A stretch of 64,000 bases of DNA from Amphiduros pacificus (GCA_949316495.1 OX439003.1:55119879-55183878); one strand, 5' to 3'; positions 51,236 through 62,558 are shown, counted from the first letter of the stretch. The notes: generated by a model from the sequence alone, not told the origin. Translations and numbers: made by a program.

Positions 51236-52170
51236 GAGGGCAGGTCAGTGGACCTAACCTGTACGAGGGCAGGTCAGTGGACCTAACCTGTACGAGGGCA
51301 GGTCAGTGGACCTCACCTGTACGAGGGCAGGTCAGTGGACCTCACCTGTACGAGGGCAGGTCAGTGGACCTCACTTGTACGAGGGCAGGTCAGTGGACCT
51401 CACTTGTAAGAGGGCAGGTCAGTGGACCTCACTTGTACGAGGGCAGGTCACTGGACCTCACTTGTACGAGGGCAGGTCACTGGACCTCACTTGTACGAGG
51501 GCAGGTCACTGGACCTCACTTGTACGAGGGCAGGTCACTGGACCTCACCTGTACGAGGGCAGGTCAGTGGACCTCACCTGTACGAGGGCAGGTCAGTGGA
51601 CCTCACTTGTACGAGGGCAGGTCAGTGGACCTCACCTGTACGAGGGCAGGTCAGTGGACCTCACCTGTACGAAGGCAGGTCAGTGGACCTCACTTGTACG
51701 AGGGCAGGTCACTGGACCTCACTTGTACGAGGGCAGGTCACTGGACCTCACTTGTACGAGGGCAGGTCAGTGGACCTCACTTGTACGAGGGCAGGTCAGT
51801 GGACCTCACCTGTACGAGGGCAGGTCAGTGGACCTCACTTGTACGAGGGCAGGTCAGTGGACCTCACCTGTACGAGGGCAGGTCACTGGACCTCACTTGT
51901 ACGAGGGCAGGTCACTGGACCTCACTTGTACGAGGGCAGGTCACTGGACCTCACTTGTACGAGGGCAGGTCAGTGGACCTCACCTGTACGAAGGCAGGTC
52001 AGTGGACCTCACTTGTACGAGGGCAGGTCACTGGACCTCACTTGTACGAGGGCAGGTCAGTGGACCTCACCTGTACGAGGGCAGGTCAGTGGACCTCACT
52101 TGTACGAGGGCAGGTCAGTGGACCTCACCTGTACGAGGGCAGGTCAGTGGACCTCACTTGTACGAGGGCA
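51236..52170. repeat. 29-bp minisatellite
   Basis: About 32 copies of a 29-bp unit (cores gtcagtggacctcacttg and tacgagggcag) with two common variants: cagtgg/cactgg and cacttg/cacctg. Every unit contains aggtca, and those with cagtgg carry the inverted repeat AGGTC-AGTG-GACCT. All three forward frames are stop-free across the array (293-335 codons) because the 87-base period contains no stop in any frame. There is no independent evidence for a protein. Confidence 0.96.
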
Positions 52171-54200
52171 GACATCGTACTTTTTAATGTCATGTGACCA
52201 TACTTTATCTGATCACACAGTCAAATCATTTGTTCACACAGTATCTTTAATACTCTTCTGTAAAATTGTAAAATTGCCTGTGACCTATGAATGCTTTATC
52301 AGTCATATGCTGATCATGTTTTTTTTTGTAATGTTTGTGAACATTTTCTTGAAATGCTTCATTAAAAGACACAATGCAGATTATGGGCAAGGTGAATTAT
52401 ACTTTTGTATTCTTTGGACAACAGATTAATTAAAAGACACTTATATAGCGCATAAACCAAACAGAGTGTGCTCATAGAGCTATAATTACTGCAAATAAAT
52501 ACCAAAAGCTCTCCTGATCAAGACATCCTTCCAAATTGATGTCAAATAATCCCATTCTATGCTCACAAGCTAAGTTGTAATCTTCATTAGTTTATAATTA
52601 TAGAAATTCCTTGGAGGATCAACGGTATTTCCTTCTTAATTTGTGTCAAAACAATGACGCCATTTGATGTATGCGTCAGCTGATTGCATATAAGCCGTGC
52701 CTAAAGGAGACAAATCACATCACGGGGAAGAGGATTTATGATTATTTCATCAAATGACAATCAGGTTTTGTATTCTTTACGATGTAAATCTTTTGATCCT
52801 CAGACTTCTTAAACATCAGAGAAGCCGTCTTTGTCCATTGTGCACTGCTGGGTCATCTTATGAAGACCCCAGACTGACACTCACTGTCTGGCAGAGTTCA
52901 GACTGCACACACGAGGAAAGTATCACTAACCATTGTGGGGTGAGATGAGATGGAGGTGAGGTGGGGGGGGGGGGGGGATGGGGGGGGGTGGGGGGGGATG
53001 GGGGGGGATGGGGGGGGTGGGGGGGAGGGGGTGGTGTAGAAGGGGGAAACATCCGATTTATACCCATTATTTTTTTGTTCCCATATGCCCGGGTTTTATA
53101 TATATATCAGATATGATTATTGCTCAATATATATATATATAAACAAGGCTAGACAGATTTGCACAGCAGCCTGAAGGTTGCTTGTGCTGTTTCTGAGTTC
53201 TGTCAGTGTGGATGATGAATGCTCATTGTGCCCTGTACAAAACGGCCTCCAGAAAGTGGTTAATACATAAGAAGGTTATGGAGAAGAAAACAATGTTATC
53301 TTTTATAAAATCGAAACCAGACGTTATGAAAGATGCCATCAGCCTAAATGGCTTTATATGGTAAAATAAACCTTGCAAATTGGTAATCTTGTAACCGGAA
53401 AGATGCAATTGATATTAGGCACAAATTAGTTTATTTTGTGTCTGCTGCAAACTGGTTGTTATTTAACTTTGGCATCTTGCAGAGAAGCAATATTGTTTGT
53501 TTGCTCGAGCTCTTAATTGCTGTGTTCATTCGGCTGGCCAAATCAGTCCAAGAAGTACGCATTGCATGGAAGAAGGAAGTGAGTTGGGCGAGTTCAGAAA
53601 GGCCATATGTGTGCTATACTTATCTCTTACCACCACTGATGACTAACTTAAGGAACGGTTGCTTATGAAATTGGAAACACTACATGAGATATTGAGAAGT
53701 GTAGCTAACGGTTTAGTATTTAGCTAGAGCTGTTAGAAATAAATGTTGGATGAAATCATTCGAAGGATAAATATTATGTATATTCTGGTAAGAACAGATT
53801 TGCACAGAATGAAATTATGCATGATATATAACAAATGTATGATGAGAATGCGGTGTGACATTTTCTTGCATGATTGTTTCACAGTGAACAAGAAATGCAA
53901 TAATTAAACTTTGGTAGAGATGAAATAGAAGATATCATATCGATATTAAGCGCAAACTTAATATAAGACGGCTATACTTTGTGTACATTGAATAAGTGTA
54001 CAGATAACAGAAATATAAGTGACAGACAGACATTTATCAGCGACACCTACAGGCAGCTAAAGGCGACTATTACTGAAGTTAGCTGACAAGAACAAGCAAA
54101 TATATCAGGTCTGAGACACACATGGGTGACAGAGATGGATGACAGAGGTGAATAGCTGAAGGGATGTGAGACTGGCACAGTCATAATAGACAGGCAGAAA
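52171..54200. other. Gene-free stretch
   Basis: A+T-rich apart from the G-tract at 52957-53045. A (TA)n pair flanks 53110-53140. The longest unexplained frame (53438-53668, plus) has no recognisable domain. Confidence 0.45.
52957..53045 (+). repeat. Long G-tract cluster
   Basis: Seven or so runs of 6-16 G separated by AT, T or A. This is a strong G-quadruplex-forming composition on the plus strand. Exact run lengths may be unreliable in the assembly. The Pro/His-rich frame on the other strand is an artefact. Confidence 0.9.
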
Positions 54201-54260
54201 GATGGGTGCTGATCTTCATTCATGGGTGCTGATCTTCATTCATGGGTGCTGATCTTCATT
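54201..54260. repeat. 20-bp tandem repeat, three copies
   Basis: Three perfect copies of atgggtgctgatcttcatt plus one base (c or g junction). Confidence 0.9.
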
Positions 54261-54416
54261 CAGTGATAGACAGCCATTCACAGAGGAGAGACAGTGTTTA
54301 TGCTTTTTTCCACATAGTTTTGAAATTGATTGTTTGCAATGACCTTCATGGAGTGAGAAATATTTATTATTGCCATTGAAAAACATAGGACAATGACCTC
54401 AGAGCTAAGGTGATCG

Positions 54417-54723
54417 TTGCTTTTTGTTACGTTTTTGGAGCATTTTCTGGAAATGCATGAAAATTTAAATAATTTAAATCCTTTCCCAGAGCAGAAAAGA
54501 ACAGATGATAATTTTGAAATTGATGACATATTGAAATTGTTATCTCGATTCTCATTGTCTGATATTTGCCATGTTATTCAAAATGGCAGCCTCCTTGACA
54601 ACACAATGATAGCTGAAAAGTCAAAAAGTCATATAAAAAATTTAAAACGTTCCGAGCCTAATGTATGGAACTGGTCCCCTGGAAATACAATGTTTTACCT
54701 TGGAGTACAATTATACTCCAAGG
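54417..54723. repeat. Dispersed repeat copy A, ending in a palindrome
   Basis: Shares an ordered series of words with 60889-61140: gcattttctggaaat / acattttctagaaat, aaatcctttcccagag, ttgttatctcgattctcattg / ttgttatcttgattcccattg, caaaatggcagcctccttgacaac / caaaatagcagcctccttgacaac, and tcaatgatag-type ends. It is followed by the perfect palindrome ccttggagta...tactccaagg (54698-54723), a plausible element terminus. A 103-codon frame within it is not shared by the second copy, so it is unlikely to be coding. Confidence 0.7.
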
Positions 54724-57700
54724 TCTAACCTACTAATAGCTCAGAACCGACCCATAGATTCAGAAGAACCAGTGGTTTGTGACAGTGGTCGCCATGCTGA
54801 AAGTTGTCGAAATATACCTGAAATATCCTGAGGACCAAACCACGTGATGGAAACCTGAAAACATTCACCTCAAAATAAAAAGATAGGTGACCTTTCTTAT
54901 CAGGAACGGACGGCTGGATTAATGTCAAGAAAACTAACTTGCCTTCCCATAAACATAATAATTTAATAGTTACAACGTCATTGTACATATGATGTTCTGT
55001 AAAAGTGCCAGATATGTCATTAGTCCACCCAAAAGCTGTAATCTGCCCAGTATCCACCAGTAATGAAGACAGCAATCGGTCAATGACGTGGATGGGTTGG
55101 GTGGTGATATTACATAATATAACACCAACCTATCATCATTTTCGCTGGCAAACTGCAATGATATTATAAACACCACATTTAAGAAGAGTGTATATACAAA
55201 AACAAAATGGCCCTTAAATAAGATTTTCAAGCACTTTCTCTTTACAATATATAAATGTTTATATCCTATTTTTTGTGATCAAATGTTATTACCAATCGTA
55301 TTACCCCTCCGTAAATATCTGTGCTATTTGAAAGGAGGTGAATCTTTTCTAAAATCTAAATAATCCATAAAACACTTTGCCAACAAACCTTACTTGGCTG
55401 ACGACTGATCTAGTGCAAACAACTTTAGATTAGGACACTGGAGCAATTTGGCCTGTTTGTTCATTAGTTGTTTTATATTGGTACAGGCGTGACACCCTTG
55501 CAGTATTCACATGCTTCTGCTCATTATGACTACATAGTACTAGGCACTTTCTGCAAAACACAATAATCCTGGCAGGTGGATTTTGGTTAACTTCAGGAAT
55601 ATTGCTTGTTTGCATTACAGTTTCACGCTTTGTAAAATTGCCTATGACCTCCGAGATTTCATGAAATCTTTAAGTCATAACTTACCTTTTATTATCTGAT
55701 GATCAATTACGTTTTAAGCAGCGGGAAATCATTCTTTAGAAACAAAACACACAGTAACAAAGCAGAGGATAAGAGTGGTCCGAATCCCACTCCTTTTTTT
55801 AATGTTTCTTCCATTTGTTTTTGTAATTTGGGTTAAATAACATTTCACAAATCATCGAAATCTACATTGTATTTCTTCTTTCTCAACAATAGATCAATTT
55901 CATAGATTTGCTGAGCCAAATGCTTTCCAACAAAGCCCAACTGCATTATTCAATCTCTTAGCACATAAAACACTATGATGGATAACCTAATGCTGAGACA
56001 GCGACACGAAATTCTCCCCATAAAATCCATTCAACTTGTTACAGACGCGGACATAAATATATACAAACGATTGTCATATCAACATTTTATATATGAGATT
56101 ATGAAGATTAGCTAAGTGGGTTTTTGACTCTTTCACAAGACTCAGATTTTGTTCAAATACATTATGCTTTAAATAAAATGCAATGACAAACTGTAGATTT
56201 CGTCAAAATCAAATTTGTTACATAAACTTGAGGTCCTTAAATTAACTTCAAACTTGAGGTACTTTCTTGTGTGCAATAGTTTGATGTCAATTTCATATTA
56301 AAATATTTCCAGTTGATTTTATTTGTCTGTGTTTATTTCTTGTATTATCTACCTTTTCAGCACTGTAATGACCTCACTTGCTTTCACTGGTGCCAGATAT
56401 TTCCAGGAAGCTATTTACTCTGCATATTATTGCCATTCTTACAATGTATCGCATTGATTCTCTGAAATATGAAGAAATCTCGTTGGAATTAAACAAACAT
56501 CCTTTTACACCATTTCATATGTTTCATTCTATGTGCATCTGCGGTAATTATTCTGTCATATAAGATGAACTATATATGTCACAGAAACCATTTTGCTGAC
56601 TGGATAGGATTGCATTGTTTCTACAATCATTGTTGTGTCCTAAGGGCAATGTCCTCCACTACAATTTTAACTACATATCATCTGGGTAGATTCTTAAAGC
56701 ATTCATGAAACCTGGAAGGTTTCAGGTGATTTTACAGTGGTTTAAGGTATATGAAAACAATATATGATCTTAAAATTGACATACATACAGGCTATCTGTC
56801 TGAAATCCACAAAAGAACATCTGCTCTGAGAATTGTGATTTTTTGTGACCACCAAGTACTGCCAGTACTGGATAGGAAGTGTGTTGTGTGATCTTGACCT
56901 TTGAACTGTCAGGGGGCTCCATAAGTCACAGGAGGTGTTGTTTATCATTGTCTAAATTGGAGCAACACATTTTCCGCCATTTTTTTCACTATTTAGAGAC
57001 TGAATTGGACGATAACACTTTTCAGGATTATCATGCCTTTTCTTGGCTTTCTTTTGTAAAATTATTAAAAACGGATGACTATTTATGAAGTTATGAATGA
57101 AGAAAAATCAATATTTTTTATATTATGTATGTTTGCAAAAAAAAGTTTAAAAAAATCTATACAGCCCAGCCTTTAAGGTGGAATCCATGCAGCCTTTGAT
57201 GTCTTTCCATTCAGTGGTGTGAAAAACCCCAAATTTCATCAAAGAGGGTCAAATCAGAAATTTCACTGATATCAATCATCAGCATTCACAGTTTTGCCAT
57301 TCAAAGTCCTTGTGATTTAAGGCCAAACCAGTGATCAAAGGGTTTAATGTCACTTTTTCCATATCTGGTCCTTTAGGTTAAGGGGGATTCCATGCAGTCT
57401 TTGAGTCATGTCTTCCCTTTTTGACAGAAAGGCTTTCACATGTATAAGATATTTTTCAAATAAATAGTATACTTTCCCATAAATGATATATCTTTCACAA
57501 CCATAAGATATTTGTCACAACCCTGTGATATTTGTCACAACATAAAATATTTGTCACGACCATGACAGTTATTTCATTGATTCAAATAATATTAAAATAA
57601 TCTTATGTTGTTCTGAAGTAAATTGTACAAAACATCTCCACCCTGTTTCCCAAGCTGGACAGGTGCCCAACTGGTAACTCATTAGGTGTTTACACGAGAT

Positions 57701-58023
57701 CACAGACAAGCTGAACAAAGCTTGTTGACAAAGTGTTCAATTGCTGGTGTAGGTTTCAGCAGACAACTGATCAACTTTCAGGTGTCACAGAAAGTTGTTA
57801 ACAGCGAATATTTTGGGTACTACTACATAAACGCACTGTTTAGGGTATAAACATTCATGTTATGTAAAGAAAATGTGTCAGAAAGTCAGGTTTCATGAAT
57901 GCTTTAATTGGAAAAATTAAAAATAAGCAATTATACATTAACGATATTTGTTTACCATTACACAATTAAGGTGATTACTTGTGCGATTAAGGAGAGAACA
58001 GTGAAAGTATTCACAAATATGTC
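54724..58023. other. Gene-free stretch
   Basis: A+T-rich with short chance frames. It includes a degenerate 20-bp repeat at about 57480-57565. No exon was recognised. Confidence 0.5.
57480..57565. repeat. Degenerate 20-bp tandem repeat
   Basis: Four imperfect copies of a gatatttgtcacaaccataa-like unit. Confidence 0.65.
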
Positions 58024-58440
58024 TTAATTTATTTATTTATTTATTTATTATCATAATCGGACTCGAAGTCCAAAACTTAAAAACTAGGTTTTACATACAT
58101 AAGACATATAAATAAAGTGTAGAAATATCACAATAATTAAAAACATTAAATGGTACATAAATTGTTGATCATATAATTGATGTCATCAAGTTCAAAGAAT
58201 CTATCGAGATGACCATCCCTCATTAGCACCAATTCCTTTACAATACTGCTGTAATCAAAGTATTCAGGTATTACAGCATCTGTCCAGCATTTTAACATAT
58301 CTTTCTTTAACACATAATGTGGCTTACTTAATGCATCTTCAACAGATGTTTCACATTTGTAAGCAATATATCTTAAGTTTCTACCAATAACTGACATTTT
58401 ACTGTACATAGAATTCTTTGCAACATAATTTACAACTGAT
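58024..58440 (-). mobile_element. 3' fragment of an L2/CR1-type LINE
   Basis: On the minus strand an ORF2-like C-terminus is followed by a 3' UTR of about 95-120 bases and a tail of tandem AAAT units (58024-58050), the arrangement expected of a 5'-truncated non-LTR retrotransposon. The upstream boundary is set where the protein similarity fades (about 58440) and is approximate. Confidence 0.7.
58146..58409 (-). pseudogene. C-terminal remnant of LINE ORF2
   Basis: An open frame of 87 codons, in which MYSKMSVIGRNLRYIAYKCE begins a segment typical of the extreme C-terminus of L2/CR1-family ORF2 proteins. These end with a short helix-rich region of the form 'RDG...F...DI..MI..LC'; here LVLMRDGHLDRFF and DDINYMINNLCTI. 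The reverse transcriptase domain is absent, so it cannot be autonomous. The frame may continue a little upstream (NYVAKNS) to a stop near 58457. Family placement rests on pattern memory. Confidence 0.6.
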
Positions 58441-58963
58441 GGTTGACCAGTTTATTGTTAAATAAACATCTGCACGAATAAGGATTAAACTATTTTACAA
58501 CACGTAACGCAGTCGCTTTAAAAGGTGTCAATATCCGTTTCATATTTCTATTTAAAGTATCACAGACCATCACATAATTAGATTTCACATGTTGTGTTTG
58601 CAGACTTGAAGGGAACACGAGGCGAGGCAGAGCGCCATACAGTATCCAATCAGGTAAGTGATACTGGTGGACAGGAGAGACCATTCTACCACGCTCCATC
58701 TTCCTCATCCCAATGCTCAATTACACATTATAGAGCTGGGCACGTGGGTCATTTGCAAACACGCCCAGCAGGCTTCACGGAAACAAAGCCATGGGTTAAT
58801 TTGATAAGCACTAGCTGTTTGGAAGGGGGCATTGCATTAGGTGCAAGTTAGGCCGCCAGCTTCCTCTTTGTGGGGCAAGTGTTTATATATACAAGCTAGT
58901 TGATTATCCATGTCTTGTTTTACTTTTCTATCTGATAATATAAGAACACCTTTTTGCTATTAA
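58441..58963. other. Gene-free stretch
   Basis: Contains an exon-like segment 58604-58653 (acceptor gtgtttgcag, donor CAG|gtaagt), but it encodes only 16 residues with no recognisable relative, so it is left uncalled. Confidence 0.4.
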
Positions 58964-59021
58964 ATGAATGAACACCGGGCCTGGTTATGCCGTCAACACA
59001 CCTGGGCACCAGTATATATTC

Positions 59022-59650
59022 CTATCTCAATGAAGATGGGCTATTTAAAGTCTATCTCAATGAAGCTGGACTATTTAATGTTTATCTCAATGACGCTGGG
59101 CTATTTGAAGCCTATCTCAATGAAGCTGGGCTATTTGAAGTCTATCTCAATGACGCTGGGCTATTTGAAGCCTATCTCAATGAAGCTGGGCTATTTAAAG
59201 TCTATCTCAATGACGCTGTGCTATTTGAAGCCTATCTCAATGAAGCTGGGCTATTTAAAGTCTATCTCACTGACGCTGGGCTATTTAAAGCCTATCTCAA
59301 TGAAGCTGGGCTATTTGAAGCCTATCGCAATGAAGCTGTGCTTTTTGAAGCCTACCTCAATGAAGATGGACTATTTGAAGCCTATCTCAATGAAGCTGGG
59401 TTATTTGAAGCCTATCTCAATGAAGCTGGGTTATTTGAAGCCTATCTCAATGAAGCTGGGTTATTTGAAGCCTATCTCAATGAAGCTGGGTTATTTGAAG
59501 CCTATCGCAATGAAGCTGGGTTATTTGAAGCCTATCTCAATGAAGCTGGGCTATTTGAAGCCTATCTCAATGAAGCTGGGCTATTTGAAGCCGATCTCAA
59601 TGAAGCTGTGCTTTTTGAAGCCTATCTCAATGAAGCTGGGCTGCTTGAAG
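59022..59650 (+). repeat. 30-bp minisatellite with two open frames
   Basis: About 21 copies of a 30-bp unit (cores cctatctcaatgaagctggg and ctatttgaag). Because 30 is a multiple of three, two plus-strand frames remain open throughout. One starts at ATG 58964 (239 codons, decapeptide MKLGYLKPIS), the other at ATG 58987 (230 codons, AYLNEAGLFE). Substitutions among units hit replacement positions in both frames (E/D, A/V, G/V, K/T, P/S) with no excess of silent change, so neither frame looks selected. There is no upstream exon or signal peptide. I treat it as noncoding, with a small chance that one frame is expressed. Confidence 0.93.
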
Positions 59651-59683
59651 GACAACAACAAAAAAGAGAGAACAAATGATTAA

Positions 59684-60290
59684 AAGGACATATGAGATGC
59701 GAGTAGATGTACAATTTATCTTGTGTTGATATGTATAATATCAAGGTGTTCCTCTCTGCAAAAAAGACACATGCACAAACAAGCATATTTTCCATATATG
59801 TTGCACTGAGAAATATTAATACAAGTAAACTAAAAGAAATCTAGACGAAAAGAAATAAAAACATCTAACATTTATAGAGAATATAATGCATGTGGTTTAA
59901 ATATTAGGACTGTACAAGCAAAGCGCAACAAATACTTGTAATAATCTGAACAGTTTTTCTTTTCAAGAGGAAATACAGGTTCTTTGACTGTTTACAAATA
60001 CAACAATATCAAATACAGATTCTTTTACAGTTACAAATACAGTGTCATATACAGGTTCTCTGACCTTAACGAATGAAACAGTATACAACAATATCAATAC
60101 CTGTTAAGGGGGATATGATCATCAAATTATAAGCAGATTGATATTTATTTCATTTACATTCGTTCTGAGGTAGATCAATTTGGGACCATTCTAAACCATA
60201 AGCTGATGTTACCATATATGGTATATATAATAGAAATTTCATCTTCCACTATTCTAATATGGTCTTGTGTAAATTAATATTGTGCCATTT
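59684..60290. other. Gene-free stretch
   Basis: A+T-rich. It contains loosely repeated caaatacagNttctttNac phrases (59975-60065). No gene was seen. Confidence 0.5.
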
Positions 60291-60884
60291 TTACCGGGGA
60301 TGTACAGTGTGAGAGCACATGGGATCTTGTGAAAGGGCGTGGTCCTTGTGATGCATGCCGTCATTACCGCCGAGAACACTTGAGAACAACCACCCACAGA
60401 TGTAGACCAACAAACAAGTAGGGACAGATACTCGCCCCAAGCTCCCCGCATCCTGTAAAGCAATGTTAACGACTGCTATAGTCAGGGGAGGTGGTTTGGG
60501 ATCTACAGATAGATAACGATTGGCGTTTAAATGGGCATCGAGATACCCCAGGGCACGAGGAAGGCATGGTTTGCGCCGCAGTTGAATGCAGGGCAATAGT
60601 CCTGGCTGCAGGACTTTACATTGTGGACAAAGTGGCCCAATTCTGCAATAATTGTAAGCGTCAACGCTGAAATCCATGTCCTCATTGCAAAGCATGCCTT
60701 TAGCCGTGCTGTTATGAAGATAGAGAATGGATTTCACTGCAATATTTTGAGGATATCGACACTTTACATTTAGAATGCATTTCAAAAATCTAGATTTATC
60801 AAAAGAACACAACACTGAAATAAAAAACAATGATGAATAATGATGAATAATGAAGCCTGAAATTTGAAACTGAGTGCTAAACAT
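60291..60884 (-). CDS. Unrecognised open frame, possible orphan exon
   Basis: An uninterrupted frame of 197 codons in non-repetitive sequence that is clearly more GC-rich (about 60290-60720) than its surroundings, which is unusual in this A+T-rich window. It is Cys- and Pro-containing in the middle (CPQCKVLQPGLLPC, a CxxC...C pattern) with one hydrophobic stretch (CLLVYICGWLFSSVLGG). I recognise no family. A TTTATTTCAG acceptor near 60816 and a TTGCTTTACAG acceptor near 60454 raise the alternative of one or two smaller exons. A second frame (60254-60463) is also open over the last part. It could be chance or a decayed mobile-element fragment. Confidence 0.2.
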   Translation of the reverse strand: MFSTQFQISGFIIHHYSSLFFISVLCSFDKSRFLKCILNVKCRYPQNIAVKSILYLHNSTAKGMLCNEDMDFSVDAYNYCRIGPLCPQCKVLQPGLLPCIQLRRKPCLPRALGYLDAHLNANRYLSVDPKPPPLTIAVVNIALQDAGSLGRVSVPTCLLVYICGWLFSSVLGGNDGMHHKDHALSQDPMCSHTVHPR

Positions 60885-60888
60885 AGTT

Positions 60889-61140
60889 TGTAAAATTTAT
60901 GAACATTTTCTAGAAATACCTGCCTGCAAATTACTTCATTGTTGATTAATTATAAATCCTTTCCCAGAGTTGATGATATTTTCGGCTGATGATATTTTCA
61001 ACCAATCAAAATGCATGTTACATATTGAATTTGTTATTTGTTATCTTGATTCCCATTGGTTAATATCAAAATAGCAGCCTCCTTGACAACTCAATGATAG
61101 TTATTAGTTTTTTTTTCAAATAGTCATAAAAAGATGGTCA
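60889..61140. repeat. Dispersed repeat copy B
   Basis: Diverged relative of 54417-54650, with several words of 15-25 bases shared in the same order and orientation. It has an extra or altered segment in the middle (gttgatgatattttcggctgatgatattttc) and lacks the terminal palindrome of copy A. Confidence 0.65.
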
Positions 61141-62209
61141 ACTATTACATCAAAATGCAATGGTGTTGTTTCTCATTTAAATCAATTGAGATATTATCAA
61201 TTATCTCATTTAAATTCTATTGATGAATTTCACCCATGATCCGACTTGCATTCATTTTTGAATGTCTTCTTTACTGAAATCAATTAAAATAAACGCATTG
61301 AGATGTTCATATGATGCTATTTGTAGGTTCTGTTTTTTGAATTAGCAACTCATTAAAATTTCATATTATTTTCATACGTCATTACTTTTATAATAACAAT
61401 TGCTTACACACTCACACACATTCTTATATATATATAGAGAACTATATATATATAGAGAAATATTTGGAGAACGCATGCGTGGCATCGATAGTGGTCACTT
61501 TTTATCGAGGACTCAGTTTTTGATTTAAACTTCACCAATATTAGTCGAAATCGGAAAACAATCGTCACGATAATATTCTATTTTGCACTAATAATCTCGA
61601 TGTTGCTGCAGAAATCATCTTTTTACATTTTCAATCAGAAACAGTAATACTGTACGACTTTGCTCGAAAACACTTGTACTTGTACTTGTATGGCGATGCT
61701 ATCCGCTAGCACTGCCATCTTGGAACAGTAAACAAAAAACAAATCACATACCTGTTGATTGCATTAACCGTGAATATTTCTCGGAACAGGTGAGACAAAG
61801 AGCACATTGAACTGTTGACAATCCATTTTCTGACCTGTGAGTGGCAAAAATAACCACCATAATACTAAAGCGACTCAGCTGTCAGACATTTCTCAATCTC
61901 AATCTCAATCTCACATCCTAATTTAGCGCCAAACTACCGCAGTCTTGGCTCAACGCTCGTAACATACAGAAGTGCATATCTATGTAAATCATATCAACGG
62001 CATTCTGTCTGAATTTTCAACGCCTCTGGAATAATTAATTAATAATTTATCGGAATATTAAACACACTCGTAGAGAACCGAATCGTTCACGGTAAGTTCA
62101 CGGTACTTTGCTGAACGGTAATATAGCGATACAAACCACTCAATACCTGACCACAACAGGAAAACCTATTTTAGTAACCTAAGTGAGCATAGGGCTAAAA
62201 TATCATTAT
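61141..62209. other. Gene-free stretch upstream of the LINE
   Basis: Contains paired tatatatatag tracts (61430-61460), an NRF1-like cgcatgcg (61472), a gccatcttgg box (61714-61723, YY1-like) and a 6-bp microsatellite tctcaa x3-4 (61891-61914). No gene was recognised. Confidence 0.45.
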
Positions 62210-62540
62210 TGAACCAAGTTGAACCCTGGTCAAGAAACTAAAACATTTTCTGAACCAAATTGAACCCTGCTCAAGAGCAAACTGTCGTTTCAATAACTGC
62301 ACTTGAACCCAGCCTGAACCCTGGTCAAGGAAAGCAGACAGTATATATATACATTTTCTCAACCAACCTTGAACCAAGTAGCACCTTGGTCAAGCAGAAA
62401 TATCGGAACATACATCACTTAATAACACTTGAACCAAGCCTGAACCCTGGTCAAGCAAACAAAAGACAAGTAACCAGTGCACTACTCATTGCATATACAA
62501 AATTGAAAAAGTGTGAACCAGCTTGAATCCTGGTCAGACA
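62210..62540 (+). repeat. Degenerate 40-85-bp tandem repeat with TGAACC doublets
   Basis: Six copies of a conserved core ttgaaccaagcctgaaccct followed by ggtcaag, at about 62209, 62251, 62304, 62366, 62429 and 62513, separated by unrelated spacers of 15-60 bases. The core holds two TGAACC words 4 or 5 bases apart in five copies. The fourth copy is degenerate and the sixth ends TGAATC. The array directly precedes the LINE ORF1-like frame on the same strand, so it may be the LINE's 5' UTR. Conservation of the core but not the spacer is unlike an ordinary minisatellite. Confidence 0.8.
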
Positions 62541-62558
62541 AAGAAACTCGGCACATAA

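Noticed and set aside
52858-53067. Pro/His-rich minus-strand frame
   Set aside because: Complement of the G-tract cluster.
58604-58653. Exon-like 50-base segment with good acceptor and donor
   Set aside because: Encodes only 16 unrecognised residues and no partner exon could be found.
60297-60420. Plus-strand peptide ...CESTWDLVKGRGPCDAC... with a faintly familiar look
   Set aside because: Only about 40 codons, antisense to a longer frame, and no family could be named with confidence.
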